Shown piece after piece: positions 33,401 through 42,999 of a DNA stretch of 64,000 nt. Below the pieces are notes generated by a model. The model saw only the letters and a list, made by a program, of their open reading frames with translations. It searched no databases and was not told the origin of the DNA. Numbering within the stretch: position 1 is the first letter of the stretch; the number at the start of each line of letters is the position of its first letter. Position numbers and translations under genes: made by a program. Source of the stretch: Enchytraeus crypticus (lineage: Eukaryota; Annelida; Clitellata; Enchytraeida; Enchytraeidae); NCBI GenBank assembly GCA_905160935.1, contig CAJHZI010000646.1:699501-763500 (forward strand), in the 5' to 3' direction.

Positions 33401-35712
33401 AATTAACCGATCGGTAAATGCAAATTAAATATTGAATAGAAAGAACTGGATTGAAGTTACTAGAAATGTCATTATTAAATTAATAGTCACATTAATAATC
33501 TCATACTGTGTCCGGGACACTGAAGAATAAAACAACCGTTGACTACACGTGTCATGAGAGACGACTGAGCAAGAACTGAGAAAGGCAACAGAAAACAACC
33601 TCAGAAGCCATATTTTTCCCAAGCAATGGGCTACATAAAGTCAAAGTAAGGCGTAGCCTTTGTCAAGAGATTAACCAGTTGATTCTTTAGAGTGCGGTTT
33701 AATTTTTTAATAACTAATATTTAATACTTTACATACATGTAAGTGCACTATATTATCTATCAAACACAGTGATTTGCTTAGTATCTGATCAGTAGGTTCA
33801 AAGAAAGAAAAGTATATGTTGGTTTACGATGCTACTGTCTTCCACGACAACATCGAGCACTACTGAAGTAAATTCTAGCGGTGAATTGAAAGGATGTCTA
33901 AAACTGTGTAAATTCTGAAATCAACAAAATCAATCCTACAATTTTCTGAAAAATAATTACGAGTTAAATAACTGTCAAATTGATTGATTGAGCAGAAATA
34001 TTCTTATAGGTTTCTAACTTTGAACATTAGGCCAAAGGGATCGATCCACATCGAGCCTGTGAAACCACGTGACCTCGGGTTGTGGTGACCCTGATGTCCT
34101 ACAGGTCAGAGCTACTACGTCACCTTCAACAGCTGTGACGTCCCTTTCTGCTGATTCATCCACTATACTGGGCGGTACTGAACGAATAAATAACAGTAAC
34201 TGTCCTAATAACGTGTCATTATTGGAGTCGTGATGAAAATATTAACCTCGATGAATTATTCTTAGAAAAGCAAATGAGCTTAAGTGTCTTTAATATAATT
34301 TGAAAGAATAAAGTTAATTTTAATGATAAGGCTTAATGCGATAAGGAAGGATGTTGTTTTTATTTATTTATTTATTTATTCAGCACATCAAACAATAGAA
34401 ACATAAGCAGAGCAAATAGAAAATTGATATATAGAAAGATTGTGTGAATGGATCATACAGCCTATAATGGCGCTTATATATTCCGGATGTAGTTAATTAA
34501 AAGTAGACAATTAAAATAAAAAGTTTAAATGATGGAATTTCAGTACAAGAGTGAAGACAACCACAGAAAAAGATAAAATAAATTTACTAGATAAAATCAT
34601 TATACAAGCACATACAATTAAAACAATTAAAATAAATATTTGAGAGATATACATAACCCATTTTGAAGGAATTGAGCGATCTCGCATTAATGATATTATA
34701 TTGAAGCCTTGTCATATTTCAGTTACACTAACACATTTATTTTAATGCGATAACGTTTTGCGCTCTATTAAGAACTATTAAGAGTTCTATTAAGAGTAAT
34801 AAGTATCACAAGTCAATAGACGCTTGGTAAATTTCATTTGAAGAGATTCAATAAGATCAATGTTAGATTTACGATAAGAAGACCATACATTAGAACAGTT
34901 TTCCATTATAGGACTAACAAAGACAGTGAATGTTTTAAAGAGTAACGTTTTTTCTTTCGACCTAAAGTAATTCAAAATAACAGCTTTTTTCTAGCTTTGT
35001 TACACATAATTTTGATGTGAGCGAAATAAGAAAGGTGATGAGAAAAAGACACCTCTAAGTCAGTGAGTTCATAGACTCTGGTCAAGTTCGTATAATTGAG
35101 CTTGCAATTAAATTCTATACACGTGTCCTTACTAAGGTAAAAAGGACAGAACCTGCCTTATTCACTTCTAAAGTCAATTGCCATCTCGTTGACCATACAT
35201 GGATAGAGTTATGTGAATTTTGAAGAGCAACACTTTATGCATATCATTTAAGATCCACTAAGAATTTGGCGTCATCGGTAAAAAGGCACCAGGTACTGTG
35301 ATCAGTGCAGCAGAGGTACAATGTACATGTACACCAGGAAAAGTAGTGAACATAAAACACTACCTTGAGGGACACCAGTGAGCACGGGAGACCAGCTAGA
35401 GTGGGAATTGCTTGATCTAGCCAATTGAAATATGAGTTAAACAGATTTTAAAAGGTTGAAAAAAAGGTGCACTGCCAGTAGGCGTTAGTGCACTGCCTAC
35501 TGGCAGTGCACTAACGCCTCCACTCTTCTCTGTCTTCCGCCTTATTCTTCATTTCCACATATGAGTGGGTCTTAAATCATCTAACAGACCTAATCTCAGC
35601 CTGCCCCTGCCTCTTTTTCCTTCCATTATACCTTCTATGACCTCCTTTAATAGACCTTCCCCCCTTAGAATGTGTCCTATCCAACTCTTCTTCCTCTTTC
35701 TTAGTATATTTT

Positions 35713-35760
<48 letters not shown>

Positions 35761-37809
35761 TATATATAAGCTCTATATGCTGAATAGTGCTGTATAGAGA
35801 CGTCTCCGACATTGCCTTATGGCGAGTAACCGGAATTTAAATTCTTATATGATTTTTATTATATATATATATACATTATATATAATAAGTATATATATAT
35901 ATATATATAACAATATATATATAATGTGTATATATATACATTATATATATATATATAGGCCTATACATATATGTGTGTGTGTATACAGTATATAATACAA
36001 TCTTGTATATACATGTACATGTATATACAAGAATTACTTAATGTCTAAACCCGGCTCATAACGACTATCGATCATTATGAGCAGCATTTAAATTCAGATG
36101 TCGCTACAACTCGGACGTTATTTCGGGACATGAGAAAGATATTAAAGTCTATTTAAGCCTTTTGACCTTTAGTAATTTTATAATTTTATGTGTATTATAT
36201 ACATATTGCAAAGAGCAAATAATTCTTATTTTTAATGAACAATTTACAGATTAATGCAGATACCTAAGAACAAACCTTTTACATGAAGCATGACGAGTTT
36301 AGAATGAACGGGTCGTGTGTTGATGACGCATCTGTAAGGACCCGGGTCGGTTGGTTGAACCCGGTGTATCAACAGATTCCACTCCCGTGATGATGGTCGA
36401 ATGACGGAGAACCTTACGTCGTTTATAACCCGCTCTTCTGCATAGGTCAGAGGATAGGATTGAGGGTCGAGCCAGATAACCTGCAGAATACATAATTACG
36501 ATAAATCAATCATTAAAATATAAATTAAATTAAATATAATTTTTTTTAAATTTATTATTAAATTAACAAAATTTTACTAAGAATAAAGTAATAAAATTGA
36601 AAATGTTTTGCGGCAGCTACAAAGCGCGAGCAAAATCAACTGAACGAAATATTATAATCAGCAACTATGGGTGTGTTCAAGTTAACCTTTATTAAGCTGT
36701 AAGTAAGGTTAATACGTTGGACAAACTAAAGAATTATTTATGATCATAAATAACCTAAATATTATCTGTATTGTGTGTTAAAACAAATTTTTAGACATGA
36801 AATAAATACTGCAGAACAATCATCCTTTTAAAAGTCAAGTGTTTAAAAATCTATTTGCACAAAGTTAACAAAGCAATTCTGCAGAAGTGTAAATGATGCG
36901 AACATGAAATCAAGGTAGTACAAGGTAATGCAAGCTATTATAAGTCTATTTGAACACAGCCATAGGCTCGTGGGTCACGTTTTTTATATTTCATGTTTCT
37001 AAGATATAGGCCTATGTGTAAATCAATAGCGATAGTTTGACGCCTAGCTCAAAACCTGAAAGCGATATCGAACTCTTGCGCAATTAGTAAGCTCGACTTA
37101 TAAAGTATACATGTATAAATGCTCAAACATTTAGACATCGTGTTGTTCACTCATATGTGCTTCAATTAAATTTAAGTAGGCGTACTGGTAACCTGTAAAG
37201 GTACTCAATAAACTCCAAATATGCCTACAGATTTTTAATCTACACGTACACAATAGATATCACGTAATGATATACATGTAGAACCTAATGCATGTATAAT
37301 ACACTAATCAAATAAATTTCATAAACCAATCACATCAAAAGCATCATCTTTCCTTGAATCACAGTTTAATTGGAGTCGGGATTAGACAAATCTGTATTAA
37401 TTTTAGGAGCCAAGGCGTAGCAACCGAATACCCTTTCTGATGTTGGTTTTGATCTGCTTTGATCATTTTCATAATCATTTCTTTTATCTTTTTTTCATGA
37501 TACGTGCAGTCTACGGTTGGTCTATTCTTTAGCAACCCGTACACAACATATTATAAGAAATCAATCAAATGTAAAAATACACCATTCGCGAGCATATAAT
37601 AAATCAAAGTGCAACATATTAATTGCACAGAAAATAAATTCAAATGCAGGAAATAAATCAACCATAGATAACAAAAACAGGTACATCCTAACCTTGTATC
37701 CAGCCAGGCGGTCGATAGAGCATGGTAGCACAACGTTCTGACCGGCCACCACAGTAACGTTGACCAGGGAGACGTCGAAGCTTGGTAGATCTTGAAGCCG
37801 TCCGTCGGC
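30079..37809 (-). CDS. Lachesin/IgLON-like protein, three Ig domains (6 exons seen)
   Basis: Cell-surface or secreted adhesion-type protein. Exons 37809-37693, 36480-36276, 34177-34019, 32464-32336, 31542-31189 and 30329-30079 join in phase to 404 residues, lacking only the signal-peptide exon. Seen: Ig1 with C30, W42, C90 (VVAGQNVVLPC, GYKVIWLD, PGPYRCVINTRP); Ig2 with C133, W145, C184 (VPPSIVDES, GTYECLADNGVPP); Ig3 with C227, W240, C305 (LEAVLECSVQAEP, DDHYGLYKCSARNPLG, TVQLY). Domain order and linkers (VPPSI, FAPEV) follow lachesin and IgLONs, which mediate homophilic adhesion in nerve and epithelium. Odd: Ig3 carries about 20 extra Trp/Asn/Asp-rich residues, and the Ser/Thr/Gln-rich last exon has neither membrane segment nor GPI-type hydrophobic tail. 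Confidence 0.9.
30640..30712 (-). mobile_element. L2-like LINE 3' tail
   Basis: Plus-strand AATAATAATAAAGGTTTAAC then GTCCGTTTCCTCATACAGGG and GATGATGTCTGGGAC, the reverse of the L2-like 3' end. In the last intron of the Ig gene. Confidence 0.75.
31189..31542 (-). CDS. Ig gene exon 5: third Ig domain
   Basis: Whole Ig3 in one exon, from ACATAG to GTAAGT. Phase 1 in and out. Includes the unusual GWANIGVPTWNDVRDHGTLW insertion. Confidence 0.9.
32336..32464 (-). CDS. Ig gene exon 4: second half of Ig2
   Basis: From TTACTAG to donor GTAAGA; LHNVSRHSSGTYECLADNGV, then the YQLTVQ strand. Phase 1 in and out. Confidence 0.88.
33224..33366 (+). mobile_element. SINE-A, best-preserved copy
   Basis: CCAATGGCGTAGTCGGTAAG gives the A box, GCAGGGTTCAAATCCTGG the B box. 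Tail GTCACTGACATCGCTTTCGA, GTGAGGAAACTGACGTTAAC. Typical Pol III tRNA-like head without a foldable full tRNA, hence a SINE rather than a gene. Confidence 0.85.
33480..33690 (+). mobile_element. SINE-B copy
   Basis: GTGTCCGGGACACTGAAGAA, CATGAGAGACGACTGAGCAA, GCAACAGAAAACAACCTCAG and CAAGCAATGGGCTACATAAA, all in SINE-B order. Ends before the LINE-like tail. Confidence 0.7.
34019..34177 (-). CDS. Ig gene exon 3: first half of Ig2
   Basis: From TCGTTCAG; PPSIVDESAERDVTAVEGDV, ALTCRTSGSPQPEVTWFHRL. Donor GTTAGA gives phase 1; this is the only donor nearby that keeps the frame into exon 4. Confidence 0.82.
34350..35440 (-). mobile_element. Jockey/CR1-like LINE, RT C-terminal half
   Basis: Minus strand: PVLTGVPQGSVLCSLLFLVY, catalytic FTDDAKF, then FRSKEKTLLFKTFTVFVSPI and NVWSSYRKSNIDLIESLQ. 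The pieces sit in different frames with stops, so the copy is dead. The 3' end has TAAA/AAAT repeats (TTTA on plus, about 34355-34380). Inserted in the second intron of the Ig gene. Confidence 0.8.
35465..35715 (-). mobile_element. RTE-like LINE 3' end with fold-back
   Basis: Same tail family as 53575-54425. At its 3' end lies a perfect inverted repeat, GGCGTTAGTGCACTGCC, TACT, GGCAGTGCACTAACGCC, at 35481-35518. Followed on the left of the coding tail by (TA)n. Confidence 0.75.
35716..36015. repeat. (TA)n microsatellites
   Basis: Several TA tracts interrupted by short unique pieces, inside the Ig gene's second intron. Confidence 0.85.
36276..36480 (-). CDS. Ig gene exon 2: rest of Ig1
   Basis: From TATTCTGCAG; begins VIWLDPQSYPLTYAEERVIN, contains EWNLLIHRVQPTDPGPYRC and ends KLVMLHVK before GTTTGT. 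The splice at GYK/VIW is the conserved position in lachesin-type V domains. Confidence 0.9.
37360..37545 (-). repeat. SINE-B-related relic
   Basis: Minus strand GACCAACCGTAGACTGCACG resembles the SINE-B segment ACCAGCCATTAACTGCACGT at 63543, but the rest is badly diverged. Related piece at 21040-21290. Confidence 0.4.
37693..37809 (-). CDS. Ig gene exon 1 of those seen: start of Ig1
   Basis: 39 codons, ADGRLQDLPSFDVSLVNVTV then VAGQNVVLPCSIDRLAGYK, between GTGTCAG and GTTAGG. Phase 0 at both ends. The preceding exon should carry ATG and a signal peptide; none could be defended in the minus strand between here and about 47000. Confidence 0.88.
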
Positions 37810-37994
37810 CTGACACACTGAACAATACAAAGGCTCGAGAATTAACATCAGACTACTAATATAATATAATGTAATAATATACAGAAATATAATGATATAT
37901 AATATAATAATATAATCATATAATATATAATAATATCATATAATATAATAGTAGACACAATAGTTTTTTAATACCTTGTATAAAGCATAATGCT

Positions 37995-37997
37995 CTC

Positions 37998-38035
<38 letters not shown>

Positions 38036-38085
38036 TCTGTATGTCTCTCTCTCTCTCTCTATCTCTCTCTCTTTCCCTCTATTAC
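37995..38085. repeat. (CT)n microsatellite
   Basis: Interrupted CT tract, plus strand. Confidence 0.9.
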
Positions 38086-38344
38086 TCTTCCAAATGGCAA
38101 GTTAATGTCAACTTACACGATCAGTAAAGACCATTCAGTTAGCCCTCAAATTGATCCCATCACACGATATAAGGAGGCTCTTAGCTTAAGAAGACATGGC
38201 TTCCGATGTTCTAATCCTTGATCACTTGTTTGTTTAGTCGGCTCTTTAAATGTGTGTAGTGACGAGCAAGCTTAGACTTGCAATCTTGCACGTAATTCGA
38301 GGGTTTTCGAAAAAAAGCAATAATGCTGCTGGAATTTAGGTCAG

Positions 38345-38585
38345 CTGCTGTATGAATAGGTTGACTGCTGGATGATGGGTTGACTGCTGGATGATGGGTT
38401 GACTGATGGATGATGGGTTGATTGCTGGATGATGGGTTGACTGCTGGATGATAGGTTGACTGCTGAATGATGGGTTGACTGATGGATGATGGGTTGACTG
38501 ATGGATGATGGGTTGACTGCTTGATGATAGGTTGACTGCTAGATGATAGGTTGACTTCTGAATGATAGGTTGACTGCTGGATCCT
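38345..38585. repeat. 20-bp minisatellite
   Basis: About 12 copies of GGTTGACTGCTGGATGATGG with minor variants. Confidence 0.92.
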
Positions 38586-38589
38586 TAGC

Positions 38590-39000
38590 TTTTTAATGCA
38601 ACCTCTTTATTTGTTTCATGTCATAATAAACAAAAAATACAGCATACTTAGCTAGAAACTAAACACATACTCAGGAAGAGCGTTACCACAAAAGAGCCTA
38701 AGCTCTGTGAGATAATACAGTCAGTAGCAAATACTATTAAAGGTAAAGCAAAAAAGCTAATGTTTACGTAATTTTCCTCACTCGAAAGCGATGTCAGTGA
38801 CGGGAGAGCCCAGAATTTGAACCCCGCACATACTGATCCGCGGTAGAATATTTAACGATATCGCCTGGCTCCAGTCAGTGGCGATGCCGGTAGGAATAAC
38901 AAAAAAGTTTACTAATTGTATCTATGCTACATAATACTGTAGAACCTATGGCAACCATACACATTAATTACTGCCCATAAAGAAGATAAACATCGAAAAC
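38590..39000. repeat. Interspersed repeat R1, copy 2, split by SINE-A
   Basis: Same blocks as 1861-2130; the two halves are separated by the minus-strand SINE-A at 38742-38885, so the SINE inserted after R1 did. Confidence 0.65.
38742..38885 (-). mobile_element. SINE-A copy
   Basis: Plus-strand TTTCCTCACTCGAAAGCGAT, GTCAGTGACGGGAGAGCCCA, GAATTTGAACCCCGCACATA is the exact reverse of the SINE-A body. Confidence 0.85.
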
Positions 39001-39121
39001 ATAGTTATAGAAATTTAAAGAAAAGAAAGTCTACTTAAACCTTAGTATTAAGGTAACAAAAATCAAGTGAACTAAACCAATATTGATTGAGCTAATATCA
39101 AACTAAAGATAGTTGACTTAA

Positions 39122-40721
39122 CCCATTAGTGCCCAGCGTCCATTGTAAGGGACGCTGGGTTATAAGTCATTATATGAAAGAGTTGTACTTGTAGCTGTGT
39201 AATAAGTGACTAATAGGTTTTAAAAATGATACAGGTAACATAAAAATATAAAAAAACAACTTGATATAAAAAATTAGGTTGTGGTAGCGTGATCTGAAAT
39301 CAGCTGTGCTTACAAAATGGCTGCAAGATTCAAAGGCCTGTAGGGCCTAAGTAACCATCCAAATTTTATTTTATTTATATTGTATGTATAATTATTTTTG
39401 CATAATCTCATCTATTATATGTATATCTTTATTTCTAATTGAATACAGTTGCAATTCTTGGAATTTGGTTCATGGAAAGAGTTGTTTGAATACACGTGTC
39501 CTTTATAAGGGACGCTGGGCACTAGCCGTACTAAAAATTTCAGAATTTCACTATAGCTGTGGTTCAACTTTTAGACAAAACTTTGCTGTTATATGACCCT
39601 TAAACCTTATCTAAGGCTGTATAGTCTCAGAAAATCGACTCTGGCCATTTAAATTCGTAGTATTCTTGATGTCTAATTTGTGTTTTTGTAATAAAGTGGC
39701 ACAAATTCCTCAACTGCTGGCTGAATGATCACATGATGAATCACCTGTTGACATCTGCAAACAGCCTCTAGCGGATACTGATGGTTTAACAGTCGAGGAT
39801 CGCGACATATGCATCATATAGCTTTCTGTGAAACTTGAGTGCCAGTGGATTTCAAGCCAGTGGAACCGTTAGAGAAAAACGGACATGGCTGGCACTGTCC
39901 CATGAAGTCACTGACGACAGTGAAGAATGAACTTGAAGCTTCATCTGATTACAGACACAGCGATGAAACACTGATGATCCGATAGAGTGATAGCAGTGTT
40001 TTGACGTTAGGAAGCAATTTCAGGAAATGTGGAGAAGGTCAGGTTTAAAGATGATCTCAGGCAGACATGCGCAAGGTATTTGTTCCTCAACCAACAATAT
40101 TTGGCATATACAACTCAGGAATGGGTGGCCTTTACCAGCTGAATCCAACGTCGATCCTAAGCTTGCGGCCTAAAGTCGTACTATACGTATAACAAATGTG
40201 ACGTAGCGTTTCATATGGAATGATTCGAGAACTACCATGCACTGCCATGAGCTTTCATAGGCTAACATGGCAATAAGACGAAAATGCGCCGACTCGAGGC
40301 TCCTAACTGTACTAGGATATGTTTGTTCAGCATGAAGACATTAGTTGTTGCAAAAATTTCGAAACAAAATGACTATTAGCATAGTTTTTGAACTTTATGA
40401 ATTGTAACAATTCGCTTACAAACAATTCTAAATTAATAATTTTTCATAAATTTAGAGTATTAGGGATATTTTTACCCTTATTGTAAGAATCATAAATCAA
40501 TTTCACGATGTATAGGCCTATTGAGAAATATTCGTATTAAATGTTGTACGTTTTTCATGAGGCTAGTGCCCAGCGTCCCTATAAGGGACATCATTTTTTT
40601 CCAAAATGGTGAATTGAGAGTTTAATTTGCAAATTGGGCACTATTTCTGAGCACCAAAGGATAAAGAAATTGTAAAAAGTTTAATGCTTTTGAACGAAAT
40701 TGAACTTTGGGCACTAATGGG
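39122..40721. mobile_element. Decayed piggyBac-type DNA transposon
   Basis: Bounded by perfect 14-base inverted termini, CCCATTAGTGCCCA and TGGGCACTAATGGG, and by TGACTTAA on both sides (39114-39121 and 40722-40729). Sub-terminal hairpins CCCAGCGTCC...GGGACGCTGGG occur at both ends. Inside, on the plus strand, KVFVPQPTIFGIYNSGMGGL (40069-40130) matches the piggyBac 'P..YN..MGG' block and a KCDVAFHME, FENYH stretch (about 40195-40245) resembles the Cys-rich C-terminus. Stops abound and no long frame remains, so it cannot encode a transposase. Confidence 0.78.
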
Positions 40722-41170
40722 TGACTTAAAGTCGGAAAATGAAATTGAGTTACGTATATTGTCCGGTAATTTGTACCATAGCTTAGGACCGCGTACATTC
40801 AAGCTTTTCGTACACGTTTGATTAGCACGTGAAAGGGTATTAAATACTCATTTATTGATAATAATAAAAATAGTTTAAATAATTTAAAATAATTATAATA
40901 AATTTAGTAGAGAAGGTCTTTGACGCAGCTAATCACACTATTAAATCTGTTATGGCCTTTAAAAGTTGGTCTATTAATTATTCTTTAGAGTGATTGAAGC
41001 GATTTCCATATAATGAGGATGCTAGGAAAAGAGGGAGAAATGATATAGGAGAGAATAAACGTAAATGTGTGCTTAGCTATTTATCAACAATTTGTAGGCT
41101 GACATTGCCATCTATTTTTGCGAAAATAATAACAATAATAATAATAGCAACAATTGGAGTGCTACGAATA

Positions 41171-41340
41171 GTGCTCGATGTTGTCATTGATGACAACATC
41201 GAGCACTGTTGAGTCAAAATCAAGCCGGCGAGCAAAAAAGAAGTTCCAAAAACGATGCGAACTCCAAACTCCAGAAAATCAGTCCAAAGTATAGGGAATT
41301 TTAAAAAGTTGCTAATAATGTTAAAGAACTTTGCTCTGTG
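41171..41340 (-). mobile_element. LINE/SINE 3' end with fold-back, family R2
   Basis: From 41190, ATGACAACATCGAGCACTGT and GTTCCAAAAACGATGC match 59438-59510 (ATAACATCGAGCATTATTGA, GGTCCAAAAGCAATGC); a shorter match lies at 33846. At its end is a perfect 17-base inverted repeat around a 2-base loop, 41171-41206. Confidence 0.5.
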
Positions 41341-42490
41341 CAAAACATTCTTTTCGTGTTCAATAACTTACCATTCAAGACAGTCTATCTCCCTGCTCTT
41401 AGAAGCTGGTTTGACAATATTATTTTTGAATAATATATGAATATACAATCTGAAGAGGCTGATATGAAGAGATAACTTTTCTAATAACAAGTTCAATCTC
41501 GCCGCAAGATGTTTCATTATGACTAATTTTAAAAAAGCAGCTGCATATATTTTAGCAACCTGTATACATATAGTGTAGAAGGCCCACATACAGCAGAGAC
41601 CTGAGTGACTAGTTTAATATGTTTCTAGCTGCCTGTCTTTGTGGCGGAACTCATACCAGTATATTATATTTATGACAAATGGATGCCAAGATATTGGTGT
41701 CCGCTTCAATGATAAATGACTGTAGCGGTGTATAGAGATGCTCCAGATCTCGAGATGACTTGAGAATGAAGATGAATATTTGGCGCATGCGTAATGAATG
41801 TCACAGGCATGAATAGCTGCAAGCTAGCAAACTTCCCCTATAGTCCTACTAGAATAAGTGTCCAATTATTCGAACTGCCAAAATGTTTAATTTCGTTTGT
41901 GATTAATGCAGATATGTAAGAGGAAGTTTTAGATTTGCATCTATGACTAGATAGATATTAGATGTTTATCATTTAGATTTAATTTTATAGTGTAAAAACT
42001 GCAGCCCTACATCTCAAAATGCGATTGGAAATCAAAGGCTTCTTTAGAATGAAAACATGCAGTCCATGAGCAACCGTATAACTACATGATTATTATTACA
42101 ATCTCAAGCGAACTTTGAGATTTTAATATCCAAAGTAGCATATTTCTTAAATGTAGCCAAACCTTAACGTGAAATGAGTAATTTTTTCAAATGACACTGC
42201 AAAATTCATTTAATTGATCATTTTATTGCTGGTATCTTCGCAAAATATAGATATACAGTTGTGGATAGGATTAATTTAATAATAATCACAAGCATGCATT
42301 AGACTAGTATTGACCATTACGTACTATTGACCATGTGAACGAATGTTGGTTACTTCGAAATGACAATCAGTAGGAGTTAGATGCCGGAGTGGTACCCTAA
42401 CTTCACTTTGGACGTCATCCAAACTAATTTCGCTGTTAATGTCATGTGATAGGATTCACTTAATTTTCTTCTTGTTCCATTATTCAACAG

Positions 42491-42695
42491 ACGTTTGATT
42501 AAGCTTTCAGAATTATTACATAAAAGTTTCGATGACTTATCACGCTATCCCTTTCTGAAATTGCTGAAACGTCACTTTGGGTTAATTAGATGTATTGAAA
42601 GTGTGGAACCTTCGGAGAGTATGTTTTGCCTGGGTCAATATTTTGTTAAGTCTGACGGCGTGACGATGCTTAATGCTTTGCACAAAACAGAATGA
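42491..42695 (+). CDS. Possible terminal exon, function unknown
   Basis: A strong acceptor (TTTTCTTCTTGTTCCATTATTCAACAG) is paraphrased here: a 27-base pyrimidine-rich tract ends in CAACAG at 42490. It is followed by 67 open codons, LIKLSELLHKSFDDLSRYPF ... SESMFCLGQYFVKSDG, to TGA at 42693. The composition looks protein-like, but no family is recognised and no upstream exon was found. It may equally be chance. Confidence 0.25.
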
Positions 42696-42819
42696 AATAG
42701 ATTGAAGTTGGCACTCTACGGTAACGTTATCTCTGACCGTCATCAGCTATAAACTGAATTGAGAAAGCTTCTCCTGACATTCTAGAAATATTTGTGTCAA
42801 TTTATTAGAAGAATTATTC

Positions 42820-42990
42820 ATTTTACCTCCAGAGTGAAAATAAGTACTGTGATTTTATTTTATTTGAGGTCAGTAAGTGCTGTAATTTTAAATTTATTTG
42901 AGGTCAGTAAGGGATGTAACTTGACAGATATGTGAGGTCAATAAACGCTATAATTCATTAGTGATTAGTAAGTGATGTGTTTGTATAGAT
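42820..42990. repeat. Degenerate tandem repeat
   Basis: Three or four loose copies of GAGGTCAGTAAGTGCTGTAA. Confidence 0.5.
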
Positions 42991-42999
42991 CATTGCAAG

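Larger units (their letters stand above)
32500..34018. repeat. Repeat cluster in Ig gene intron
   Basis: Holds (CT)n at 32505-32545, a SINE-B fragment at about 32700-32815 (-), an RTE-like LINE tail at 32862-32960 (-, GCCTACTGGCAGGTCCATGG on the plus strand), a SINE-A at 33224-33366 and a SINE-B piece at 33480-33690. Confidence 0.7.

Noticed and set aside
41077-41343. Signal-peptide exon for the Ig gene
   Set aside because: Hydrophobic minus-strand frame, but it overlaps repeat R2 and its fold-back and has no suitable phase-0 donor.
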